A stretch of DNA of 55,830 nt from Moorena bouillonii PNG (GTDB lineage Bacteria > Cyanobacteriota > Cyanobacteriia > Cyanobacteriales > Coleofasciculaceae): positions 715,297-771,126 of the forward strand of contig NZ_MKZS01000001.1 in the NCBI RefSeq assembly GCF_001942495.1, given 5' to 3'. The notes below the pieces were generated by a model. The model was given only the letters and a program-made list of their open reading frames with translations. It was not told the DNA's origin and made no database searches. This document shows, in pieces, positions 43,588 to 51,404 of this stretch. The position numbers and the translations under genes are program-made. Each line of letters opens with the position of its first letter. Within the stretch, counting starts at the first letter, position 1.

Positions 43588-44763
43588 TTAATCTATGATT
43601 ATTTCAGAGTCAGAAAAATCTTGGCTAAGTTTATTGCTAATATACAAAAAACTTGTCACAGCACTTTTAAGGGCTGTTGTTTTATCTTGAATTTTTTGGA
43701 TACTTTCATCTCGTTTTTGACGCAATTCAGTTATTATTTTGTCATTACCTTCAACTTTTTTTCTGATTTTTGCTAAGACAAAATTATCAATTTTTTTGAT
43801 GATCTCTAGTTGTATAATGTTCGTATCATCATCTAGGATTAATGATACCAAAATTTCAACAAGTATATCAATCAATATACCGAAAGTCAATATACCCTTT
43901 AAGAAGTTATTGAATAATTTATTAAATCCACTATCTTCTCCAATCTTTTCGTTACTAATAGCAATGAGTTTCTGACGATTTACCTGAATGTCTTTCTCGA
44001 CAAGATCTGGTATCACACAAGATATAGGAACTTCCATATGAAAAGGACGTGGAATTGAGCCAGCAATCTTTTTCATACTGCCATCAGGTTGAGGTGTTGC
44101 GAAACCAAAACCCACTGAACTTACTGGAATAAGGCGTACTGGAGAACTTTCTCTATTTCGTTCAAGAACTAATTTTTTAAACTCAGGAATTTCCAGGAGA
44201 CGATCGCTTATTTCTTGTAAACCAAAATTATTTTCCAGCAAATCCCACTTGCTGACTACAAACTGAATTGGTGCTTGAGAATGCGACATCCACTTGATTA
44301 GTGCTGGTAAGTCTTTTTTTAAAAAATTATCCATCTTATTGTCTTGATTGCTATTGCTCAGTAATGCCTGGATTTTTTGACCATCTAAAAGTCCCAAAAT
44401 TGCATCAGCTTGTCTGATTATTGCTTGTAGCTTATGATCGTTTTCGTCCATGTCCCTGAATCGTCCGCCAGCATAATCAAAATAACTAAACTGACAAATT
44501 GGAAAGTTTTCCAGATTACGATTCTTGACACAACAAGTAAATGTCCACTCGGATATCTCATCATATGTCGTTCCCTCAGGCCAAATTCCCCCAGCGATCA
44601 AGTTTGTATAAATATCATTCAGTAGCTGCTGTTGTGTGAAATCCTCAACTTCAAGATAGAATCCATGTTCCCCTTGGATTGATAGGGACTTAAACATACT
44701 GGCAAGGAATACAGTCTTGCCTGCACCAGATGCTCCTAGAGTTAGTATTTTGTAATTTTTCAT
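43588..44763 (-). CDS. GTPase, sister of the WD40-fused GTPase
   Basis: 391 residues. G1 GASGAGKT (residues 10-17), G3 FDYAGG, DAILGLLDG, G4 SKWDLLE, and PVRLIPVSSVGFGFATPQPDGSMKKIAG that is nearly the same as in the fused neighbour. The C-terminal part lacks WD40 repeats. Instead it has a hydrophobic segment (FLKGILTFGILIDILVEILVSLIL, in two halves, about 283-306) likely to touch the membrane, then a coiled coil. It is first gene of the minus-strand run. Two paralogous GTPases side by side suggest a heterodimer, one arm on the membrane and one carrying the propeller. Confidence 0.85.
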   Translation of the reverse strand: MKNYKILTLGASGAGKTVFLASMFKSLSIQGEHGFYLEVEDFTQQQLLNDIYTNLIAGGIWPEGTTYDEISEWTFTCCVKNRNLENFPICQFSYFDYAGGRFRDMDENDHKLQAIIRQADAILGLLDGQKIQALLSNSNQDNKMDNFLKKDLPALIKWMSHSQAPIQFVVSKWDLLENNFGLQEISDRLLEIPEFKKLVLERNRESSPVRLIPVSSVGFGFATPQPDGSMKKIAGSIPRPFHMEVPISCVIPDLVEKDIQVNRQKLIAISNEKIGEDSGFNKLFNNFLKGILTFGILIDILVEILVSLILDDDTNIIQLEIIKKIDNFVLAKIRKKVEGNDKIITELRQKRDESIQKIQDKTTALKSAVTSFLYISNKLSQDFSDSEIIID

Positions 44764-45384
44764 GGTTTAAATGATAAGACGGCGTGAGGCAGAACCACCC
44801 TGATCCATCGGTGAGATGTAGCCCAACAAAGGCTGTTTTCAAAGCTGGGCTTATGGTCAGTATTCAGCTCATACACTACCTGCTGAATCCTGAGTGGTGA
44901 TAGCCAATTTTTAAGTATCTATAGACTTATCCGGCTAATCATCAAAAGTTATGCAGAAAATTTTAATATCAGGTTGATTTCCCACAGGACTTATCAACCA
45001 AGACCCTTAATACCCCGTTTCTTCTTATCAGTCGCTGAAATTGGATATAGGTTTTTCAAACGATTTGTATAATAATAAATTGTCCAAAAAGTCAAGAGCC
45101 AAGAGGCAAGAAGCAAGAGGGGCAAAAGCTCCAGAGTTTTATAGGACAATAAAAAAAGACCTTATCAGTTTACATCTTAAATGAAAACGCTATATATATG
45201 TCGTTTGATGTGTTCCCTTAACGGCTGTGAAAGAGCATCGCAAAACTCAGCAAAAAGCGATCCGCTTTCCACTTAAACTTACTCCAAGGGTAAACCATCC
45301 ACCACTAAAAAATCCTGCAGTGAGATATCTAAATTAATGCCCTTATCTGTACCAAATTAAATTACCTGAAAATCAGAAATTGTT
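44764..45384. other. Upstream region of the GTPase locus
   Basis: 620 bp without a supported gene. It should carry the minus-strand promoter of the GTPase run, but I cannot single it out. CAAGAGG-like units lie at about 45097-45120. A short open piece on the minus strand (about 45290-45345, LDISLQDFLVVDGLPLE) ends in a stop and may be a gene scrap. Confidence 0.4.
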
Positions 45385-45672
45385 TCAATGCTTTACTGTA
45401 ATCATAGGATTGCAGTCCCCCGTCTTGAGATTGTTGCGAATTACCCTCTGATTAACATGGATAACAGCTTTAGTGTACTTCCTACGCTTTGACCAGTTCC
45501 GCTTCGGTCCGCGAGTACCAGGAGTGACCACTGGCATGCCATCAAACCGAGGAATCACCCAAGTTCTACCCACTTTGTAAGCTCCGGTAACTCTGTCCTT
45601 GCTGATCAGGAAACGGAGGCGAGTGGCAGAAACACCTAGTAATTTAGCGGCTTGGGCGGTAGAAATCATCAT
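45385..45672 (-). CDS. Excisionase-like helix-turn-helix protein
   Basis: A 95-residue protein with a MerR/excisionase-type HTH at the N terminus: STAQAAKLLGVSATRLRFLISKDRVTGAYKVGRTWVIPRFDGMP in parts is the classic helix-turn-helix-wing. The C-terminal half is very basic (RGPKRNWSKRRKYTKAVIHVNQR), suited to DNA or RNA binding. No integrase is nearby, so it is more likely a stand-alone regulator than a recombination factor. Two AGTGCAATA...TTTTTTGAGC repeats sit upstream and may be its operators. Confidence 0.8.
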   Translation of the reverse strand: MMISTAQAAKLLGVSATRLRFLISKDRVTGAYKVGRTWVIPRFDGMPVVTPGTRGPKRNWSKRRKYTKAVIHVNQRVIRNNLKTGDCNPMITVKH

Positions 45673-45736
45673 GGCTGGAAAACCATTGCTTCAGCAGTGA
45701 GGTAATTGTAACCGAAATTGGATTAACATGCAAGCG

Positions 45737-45810
45737 CTCAAAAAAAATTATTGCACTAACTTACCAATTACGATGGGTCGGTCAGTGGCTCAAAAAAACT
45801 ATTGCACTGA
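45737..45810. promoter_or_regulatory. Direct repeats upstream of the HTH gene, candidate operators
   Basis: GCTCAAAAAAAATTATTGCACT and GCTCAAAAAAACTATTGCACT occur in the same orientation about 50 bp apart, 65 to 140 bp upstream of the minus-strand HTH start. Position and similarity fit binding sites for autoregulation; not tested. Confidence 0.45.
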
Positions 45811-45834
45811 CGCACTAAATTGCTCACCACAGCA

Positions 45835-45867
45835 TAAAAAAGCGATCGCAAACCGACTGCGATCGCT
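45835..45867 (-). terminator. HIP1-based intrinsic terminator of alaS
   Basis: On the minus strand AGCGATCGCA and TGCGATCGCT form a perfect 10-bp stem with a 7-base loop, followed by six T. It lies about 155 bp past the alaS stop. Confidence 0.7.
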
Positions 45868-46020
45868 CCAATACAACTAATACAATTTTCGTTACCTTTG
45901 CCAGCTCCAGTTTCTATAGCAGTCGAAGCAAAGCTTAAGACATAGTTTTGTTCCCTGTTCCCTGTTCCCTGTTCCCTGTTCCCTTTAAACCAAACTATGT
46001 CCTAAACTATACATCCCTTG

Positions 46021-48651
46021 CTACTGCAACCCTTCCAACAACTGTTGCAAGGCGCTATCAAGAGCTTCCCCTAACTTACTGCCATCTTTTCCACCAGCTT
46101 GGGCCAAGTTAGGTCGTCCACCGCCACCACCACCGCAAATTTTAGCGATCGCACCAATAAACTTCCCAGCCTGCAAGCCTTTCTGATTAACACCCTTACT
46201 AAAGGCTGCCACTAAACTCACCTTGTTGGGACTAGGCACTGAACCCAACACTACCGCACTTTCTCCCAGCTTCTGCTGTAGCTGTTGCGCAACACTTTTT
46301 AATCCCTCTGGTTCTACTCCCTCCATCTTCGCTACCAGAACCTTGAACTCACCTACTGACTTAGCTTGTGCTAATAACTGGTCAGATTTTGCCAAAGCCA
46401 GTTGTTGCTTCAGGGCATCTAACTGTTTATTAGTAGCCTTGAGTTCCTGTTGTAAATTACTAATCCGCTCAGGTAACTCTTCCGGTTGTGCCTTAAAGCG
46501 ATCGCATAAATCCTTAACCACCTTATCCCGCACATTCAGATAATCCAGCACCGCCGGTCCACCTACTGCTTCTATCCGCCTAATTCCAGAAGCCACCCCT
46601 GCGGAAGAGATAATCTTAAACACGCCAATCTCAGCAGTATTGTTGACATGGGTACCACCACACAATTCCATGGAGACACCAGGGAAATCAATCACCCTGA
46701 CCTGATCGCCATACTTTTCCCCAAACATAGCGGTCGCGCCCTTAGCCTTAGCTTTTGTCAAGGCCATCACCTCCACATCTACAGTATGGGCTTCACTAAT
46801 CCAAGTATTAACTTGTGCTTCAATTTGCTCTAACTCTTCCGATGTCAGAGCGCGAGGGCAATTGAAGTCAAAGCGCAAGCGGTCAAAAGCCACCAAAGAG
46901 CCTGCCTGAGAGATGCTTGGGTCAACAATTTTTTTCAGAGCCGCTTGCAGTAAATGAGTCGCACTATGGTTAGCTTGAACTCGACGGCGACAAGCCCGGT
47001 CAATTTGAGCAGTTACTGTTGTGCCTACCCCTAGATTTCCCCGTTCGATGGTACCGAAGTGGACAAAGAAATCCGATTCCTTCTGAACATCTTCGATCCG
47101 AACCAATACCGAATCCCCAGACAGATAACCGCGATCGCCTATTTGTCCGCCAGATTCTCCATAGAATGGGGTCTGATCCAAAATCACCTGGACCTTACTG
47201 CCAGCTCCAGCGGATTCCACAGACTTCCCATCAACTAGCAAAGCCTCTACCTTAGCCATGGACTGGGGTTGAGTGTAACCAAGGAATGTCGTACTATCGA
47301 TCTGTTCCCCTAGCTGATCTAAGCTACCCTGTACCGTTAAGTCAATCGTTTCATGGGCAACTCTAGCCCGTTCCCGCTGGCCTTCCATTTCCACCTCGAA
47401 GCCATCGAGGTCTACAGTTAAGCCCTGTTCTTCAGCAATTTCCTCAGTTAATTCCACTGGGAAACCATAGGTATCATAGAGGGTAAACGCATCTGTGCCA
47501 GAAATCTGCTTAGGCTTCTTGGCCAAAATCTCAGCCAGCAGCTTCTCACCCCGTTCCAGGGTTTTCAGGAATTGAGACTCTTCCCGCTGCATTTCCGCTT
47601 TGATAGTCTTTTCCCGTTCCCGCACATTAGGATAAGCTGATTCAGATAATGCGATCGCAGTTTGAGCCACTTCCCAGGTAAATTCCCCATCAATCCCAAT
47701 CAAACGGCCATGACGCACCACTCGACGGAGCAAACGGCGCAACACATAACCCCGTCCGGTGTTAGAAGCCGTAATCCCATCCGCGATCATATGAACAATT
47801 GCCCGGATATGGTCACCAATAACCTTCAGAGAAACCTTCGTCTTCTCATCACTCTTGTTATAGTTAACCCCAGCAATTTCCGCTGCGGTTTTTACAATCG
47901 GGAAAATTAAATCAGTTTCATAATTATTCGGCACTTGCTGGAGGATTTGCGCCATCCTCTCCAGCCCCATCCCCGTATCAATATTTTGCTTATCTAACGG
48001 AGTGCGGTTACCCTCGGCATCCTGGTTGTATTCCATGAATACCAGGTTATAGAACTCAATAAACCTGGTATCATCTTCCAAGTCAATGCTCTCGTCTCCC
48101 AGTTCTGGGTGAAAATCGTAGTAAAGTTCTGAACACGGACCGCAAGGACCGGTTGGACCCGATTTCCAATAATTATCCTCCTCACCCAAGCGCTGGATGC
48201 GATGGGCTGGGATGCCAATTTTATCCCGCCAGATCGCAAACGCTTCGTCATCATCCCGAAACACACTGACTACTAAGCGTTCTGGTGGCAAACCGAATAC
48301 CTCTGTAGAGAGTTCCCATGCCCATGCGATCGCTTGTTCCTTAAAGTAATCCCCAAAACTAAAATTCCCCAGCATCTCAAAAAAAGTATGATGCCGTGCC
48401 GTGCGTCCCACATTCTCTATATCATTGTTGCGGATACATTTTTGGGAGGTGGTGGCGCGAGGGAATTCCGACTGACGTTGTCCTAGAAAAATCGGTTTAA
48501 ACGGCAACATTCCCGCAATTGTCAGCAACACCGTCGGGTCTTCCGGTACTAGGGAAGCACTTGGCAATACATTGTGTTGCCGTTGGGAGTAGAAATCGAG
48601 GAAAGTTTGCCGGATTTCGTTACCGCGCAAATAATTAGGGATATCGGGCAT
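46021..48651 (-). CDS. alaS: Alanyl-tRNA synthetase
   Basis: Full-length class II synthetase of 876 residues that charges tRNA-Ala. The catalytic domain has [32 protein letters not shown] (in parts), [31 protein letters not shown] and GMGLERM. The editing domain has NHSATHLL and CGGTHV, whose His and Cys bind zinc and clear mischarged Ser/Gly. The C-terminal DHHA1/C-Ala part ends [18 protein letters not shown]. Start [17 protein letters not shown] matches the family. A single housekeeping gene with an intrinsic terminator. Confidence 0.98.
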   Translation of the reverse strand: MPDIPNYLRGNEIRQTFLDFYSQRQHNVLPSASLVPEDPTVLLTIAGMLPFKPIFLGQRQSEFPRATTSQKCIRNNDIENVGRTARHHTFFEMLGNFSFGDYFKEQAIAWAWELSTEVFGLPPERLVVSVFRDDDEAFAIWRDKIGIPAHRIQRLGEEDNYWKSGPTGPCGPCSELYYDFHPELGDESIDLEDDTRFIEFYNLVFMEYNQDAEGNRTPLDKQNIDTGMGLERMAQILQQVPNNYETDLIFPIVKTAAEIAGVNYNKSDEKTKVSLKVIGDHIRAIVHMIADGITASNTGRGYVLRRLLRRVVRHGRLIGIDGEFTWEVAQTAIALSESAYPNVREREKTIKAEMQREESQFLKTLERGEKLLAEILAKKPKQISGTDAFTLYDTYGFPVELTEEIAEEQGLTVDLDGFEVEMEGQRERARVAHETIDLTVQGSLDQLGEQIDSTTFLGYTQPQSMAKVEALLVDGKSVESAGAGSKVQVILDQTPFYGESGGQIGDRGYLSGDSVLVRIEDVQKESDFFVHFGTIERGNLGVGTTVTAQIDRACRRRVQANHSATHLLQAALKKIVDPSISQAGSLVAFDRLRFDFNCPRALTSEELEQIEAQVNTWISEAHTVDVEVMALTKAKAKGATAMFGEKYGDQVRVIDFPGVSMELCGGTHVNNTAEIGVFKIISSAGVASGIRRIEAVGGPAVLDYLNVRDKVVKDLCDRFKAQPEELPERISNLQQELKATNKQLDALKQQLALAKSDQLLAQAKSVGEFKVLVAKMEGVEPEGLKSVAQQLQQKLGESAVVLGSVPSPNKVSLVAAFSKGVNQKGLQAGKFIGAIAKICGGGGGGRPNLAQAGGKDGSKLGEALDSALQQLLEGLQ

Positions 48652-48789
48652 GGTTCTCTACAAGTCAGCTTTAGGGTATGGGCATATGGTAATTAAGACC
48701 CTATCGCTATATTTATTAATTTACCTATAATCTATTGTTACATAGAACCGAAGGTGAAAGCCCACCATTGATAGGAGAGCAAACCATTG

Positions 48790-49262
48790 TGATGGTTGTT
48801 CGCGTAGCGTGGCCCATAGGCCAAGGTTCGGAGGTTGTTCGCGTAGCGTGGCCCATAGGCCAAGGTTCGGAGGTTGTTCGCGTAGCGTGGCCCATAGGCC
48901 AAGGTTCGGAGGTTGTTCGCGTAGCGTGGCCCATAGGCCAAGGTTCGGAGGTTGTTCGCGTAGCGTGGCCCATAGGCCAAGGTTCGGAGGTTGTTCGCGT
49001 AGCGTGGCCCATAGGCCAAGGTTCGGAGGTTGTTCGCGTAGCGTGGCCCATAGGCCAAGGTTCGGAGGTTGTTCGCGTAGCGTGGCCCATAGGCCAAGGT
49101 TCGGAGGTTGTTCGCGTAGCGTGGCCCATAGGCCAAGGTTCGGAGGTTGTTCGCGTAGCGTGGCCCATAGGCCAAGGTTTGATGGTTGTTCGCGTAGCGT
49201 GGCCCATAGGCCAAGGTTGGTTGGTTGTTCGCGTAGCGTGGCCCATAGGCCAAGGTTTGATG
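48790..49262. repeat. 39-bp tandem array, twelve copies
   Basis: The unit GTTGTTCGCGTAGCGTGGCC-CATAGGCCAAGGTTCGGAG is 39 bases long. The first nine copies end GGTTCGGAG and the last three carry GGTTTGATG, GGTTGGTTG, GGTTTGATG. Each contains a TGGCC...GGCCA palindrome. Because 39 is a multiple of three and stops are absent, several frames on both strands stay open and imitate repeat proteins. Single units of this family occur at 5.7 kb, 15.1 kb and elsewhere. Confidence 0.95.
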
Positions 49263-49324
49263 GTTGGAGGTTTGATGGTTGGAGATTAGAGGCTTAAAAA
49301 CTGAAAGCCGGATGATGTATAACT

Positions 49325-49515
49325 GGCAATCTGTAACGTTAAACCTGTTACATCTAACCTGTAACCTTCAACCTGTAACCTTCAACCTTCAACCTGTAAC
49401 CTTCAACCTGTAACCTTCAACCTTCAACCTGTAACCTTCAACCTGTAACCTATAACCTGTATGTAACCTTCAACCTTCAACCTTCAACCTCCAACCTTTC
49501 AACCTTCAACCTTCT
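49325..49515. repeat. AACCTGT/AACCTTC heptamer array
   Basis: About 25 units of 7 bases alternating between AACCTGT and AACCTTC, ending at the start of the 420-bp duplication. Confidence 0.85.
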
Positions 49516-49923
49516 TAATCTTATTATTGCAGTTTGTAAAGACTCCTGAACTTTAACAACAAGTATTCGTAATCTCCAGAAAGCCGTGTTAGCTTTAAAG
49601 AGTGGAAGTCATCCTTCAGAAAAAAACCTGAAGCCAAAAACCAAATGGGCATAGATAAGATGATTTCTACCGGTCTATGACCCAGCCACAGTAGGCACCA
49701 ATCGAACATAGCATCAAGTGGCCAAAAACCAACAGAAGTTGGAGTAAGCCAAACCAAAGTCCGGAAAGACGCGACTGTGTGAGATTTAGTATCAGGTGTA
49801 TCTGTGTAGTTTGCCAACCATAGTAGTGATCAAAACTGGTAGTCAGAAAGTTAACTCGTTGAAAATTTGTCTTTTTCCACTCGAATGGGTCTAGTCAATC
49901 CTGGCTAGGCCCTTTGAGTATTG
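49504..49923. repeat. 420-bp direct duplication, copy 1
   Basis: It matches 50148-50567 with one small indel. The distal 110 bp (CAAAACTGGTAGTCAG...CCTTTGAGTATTG) look identical in the two copies, while the part holding the open frame differs at over a dozen bases. Confidence 0.85.
49524..49817 (-). CDS. Hypothetical small membrane protein, copy 1
   Basis: A 97-codon frame opened only by TTG: ANYTDTPDTKSHTV, then TLVWLTPTSVGFWPLDAMFDWCLLWLG, EIILSMPIWFLASGFFLKDDFHSLKL and LLLKFRSLYKLQ. Two hydrophobic segments followed by K-D-D and a basic end faintly recall VirB3-like conjugation proteins, but this is a weak resemblance. Its twin at 50158 keeps the frame open although about ten residues changed. 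It could be a real short protein, a gene fragment, or chance within a structured element. Confidence 0.35.
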   Translation of the reverse strand: MANYTDTPDTKSHTVASFRTLVWLTPTSVGFWPLDAMFDWCLLWLGHRPVEIILSMPIWFLASGFFLKDDFHSLKLTRLSGDYEYLLLKFRSLYKLQ

Positions 49924-50147
49924 GGGAAATGTGTTGGGGAAATCCCAGACAAATAAGAAATGATTGCTGCACCGTACCATTAAAGTTAATAAAAGCCTTG
50001 CATCTAAAAAGCAATTATAGCAGTCGCCAGGGCAGGCGCGGATATGACAAAAGTCTCAAACCTAAGTAAGCGCAAGAGTTTGACTTCTGACTTCTGACTT
50101 CTGACTTTTGACTTCTGCTATAACACTTCACCATTGACCCTACATGC
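49924..50147. other. Spacer between the duplicated copies
   Basis: 224 bp with TGACTTC heptamers (about 50082-50118) and no gene. Confidence 0.6.
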
Positions 50148-50567
50148 TTCAACCTTCTTAATCTAATCGTTGCAGTCTGTAAAGACTCCTGAACTTTAAC
50201 AACAAGTATTCGTAATCTCCAGAAGGCCGTGTTAGCTTAAAAGAGTGGAAGTCATCCTTCAGAAAAAAACCTGAAGCCAAAAACCAAATGGGCATAGATA
50301 AGATGATTTCTAGCGGTCTATGGCCCAGCCACAGTAGGCACCAATCGAACATAGCAAGAAGTGGCGAGAAACCAACATAAGTTGGAGGAAGCCAAACCAA
50401 AGTCCGGAAAGACACGACTGTGTGAGATTTAGTATCAGGTGTATCTGTGTAGTTTGCCAACCATAGTAATAATTCAAAACTGGTAGTCAGAAAGTTAACT
50501 CGTTGAAAATTTGTCTTTTTCCACTCGAATGGGTCTAGTCAATCCTGGCTAGGCCCTTTGAGTATTG
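50148..50567. repeat. 420-bp direct duplication, copy 2
   Basis: Second copy, 644 bp downstream of the first in the same orientation. Its sequence before 50148 and after 50567 is unrelated to the surroundings of copy 1 apart from CTTCAACCTTCTTAATC at the border. Confidence 0.85.
50158..50460 (-). CDS. Hypothetical small membrane protein, copy 2
   Basis: Twin of the frame at 49524, with the same TTG opening and open length. Differences include T-to-P and S-to-Y around PPTYVGF, W-to-S, D-to-L and V-to-L. Most base differences change the residue, so purifying selection on a protein is not evident. The frame runs three residues longer at the C terminus. Confidence 0.35.
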   Translation of the reverse strand: MANYTDTPDTKSHTVVSFRTLVWLPPTYVGFSPLLAMFDWCLLWLGHRPLEIILSMPIWFLASGFFLKDDFHSFKLTRPSGDYEYLLLKFRSLYRLQRLD

Positions 50568-50676
50568 TAGTCAATCGATCTAAGTTATAGGTAAGCATTA
50601 ACCTTGCTACCTTGAGCTGCGAGCTTCAAGGGCAAGCTGATTAACCGGTGTAAAAAAAACTGATGAAGTATTGACT

Positions 50677-50874
50677 ATGGCAGTAGTACAGTTAAAAGTT
50701 CCCAGTATTGCGTGTGATGCGTGTGCCAAGACCATTACCGAAGGTATACTCCAACAGGAGCCAGACTCTAAAGTCGCAGTGGATGTAACATCAAAGACGG
50801 TTAGAGTTGAAACCGAAGCCTCTGAAGAGTCAATTAGACAGATCATAACCACTGTCGGTCACACCGTAGAGTAA
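50677..50874 (+). CDS. Heavy-metal-associated (HMA) domain protein, copper chaperone-like
   Basis: A 65-residue single HMA domain: VVQLKVPSIACDACAKTITEGI carries the C-x-x-C metal site, and VAVDVTSKTVRVETEASEESIRQIITTVGHTVE gives the rest of the ferredoxin-like fold. Such proteins hand Cu(I) to ATPases or buffer metal in the cytosol. The usual motif is MxCxxC; here it is IACDAC, so the Met is replaced. The ATG at 50677 is preferred over a TTG two codons upstream. No metal ATPase is adjacent. Confidence 0.88.
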   Translation: MAVVQLKVPSIACDACAKTITEGILQQEPDSKVAVDVTSKTVRVETEASEESIRQIITTVGHTVE

Positions 50875-51404
50875 GGTAGTGTACATTGAATTGACCTATT
50901 TGGTACTTAAGGCCTTGGCCGTTGGCCACGCGTGGCCTTTTGCCACGCTGCTTGAGGTGCGAATGGCCACGCTACGCGAACGGAAAAAGTCGTCAATCCC
51001 TCTGCTACTCTCCCCCTCGTCTTGAGTATGCAAATTAGATCGGTGACAGCTTAATCAAAATTGTCTTGATGCAAAGCGCGAGTGGGGGAAACCACGGCAG
51101 TCGCTCATGGGAGGAACCACGGCAGTCGCTCATGGGGGAAACCCCCAAGACCGCGCTGCCTCCCCAAGACCGCGCTGCCTCCCCAAGACCGCGCTGCCTC
51201 CCCTGTTCCCTTGCTGCATCGCTGTATTAATTTGTGTAAAGTTGCCAAAAGTCCCTCTGCTCCCTGCTCCGAAGTCCCTGCTCCCTATTTAAAGAGTTAA
51301 TTTTAGTTTTGTCCGACTACTTAGCTGATAGCTGATAGCTGAATGCTTACACAGAATCTTTCTAATCAACTAGGAACTTATTGATCAATAGATAGGATAA
51401 ATCT
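50875..51404. other. Repeat-rich spacer with an expanded hairpin element
   Basis: Contains GGCCGTTGGCCACGCGTGGCC units (50905-50980), an enlarged reverse-strand copy of the hairpin element (51062-51222), and GCTGATAGCTGATAGCTGAATGCTTAC (51325-51352). The open frames found here read repeats only. Confidence 0.7.
51062..51222. repeat. Expanded copy of the hairpin element, inverted
   Basis: It starts TGTCTTGATGCAAAGCGCGAG and ends GCATCGC like the 53-bp element read backwards. The middle is enlarged by two CACGGCAGTCGCTCATGGG units and three CCCCAAGACCGCGCTGCCT units, so the loop region expanded by tandem duplication. Confidence 0.75.

Larger units (their letters stand above)
45673..46020. other. 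Spacer with operator-like repeats, alaS terminator and heptamers
   Basis: Apart from the listed direct repeats and terminator, it holds the block CCAATACAACTAATACAATTTTCGTTACC...TATAGCAGTCGAAG duplicated from 26425-26500, and CCTGTTC heptamers at 45954-45984. No gene. Confidence 0.6.

Noticed and set aside
48790-49262. CRISPR array
   Set aside because: The units are contiguous with no variable spacers, and no cas gene is in the window.
48735-49297. Long open frames in several frames across the 39-bp array
   Set aside because: They arise because the unit is 39 bases without stops. No ribosome site, no unique sequence, and products on both strands overlap fully.
49524-50460. VirB3-like conjugation proteins
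   Set aside because: Only a loose hydrophobic pattern and a KDD motif; no other conjugation gene nearby and only TTG starts. Kept as hypothetical.
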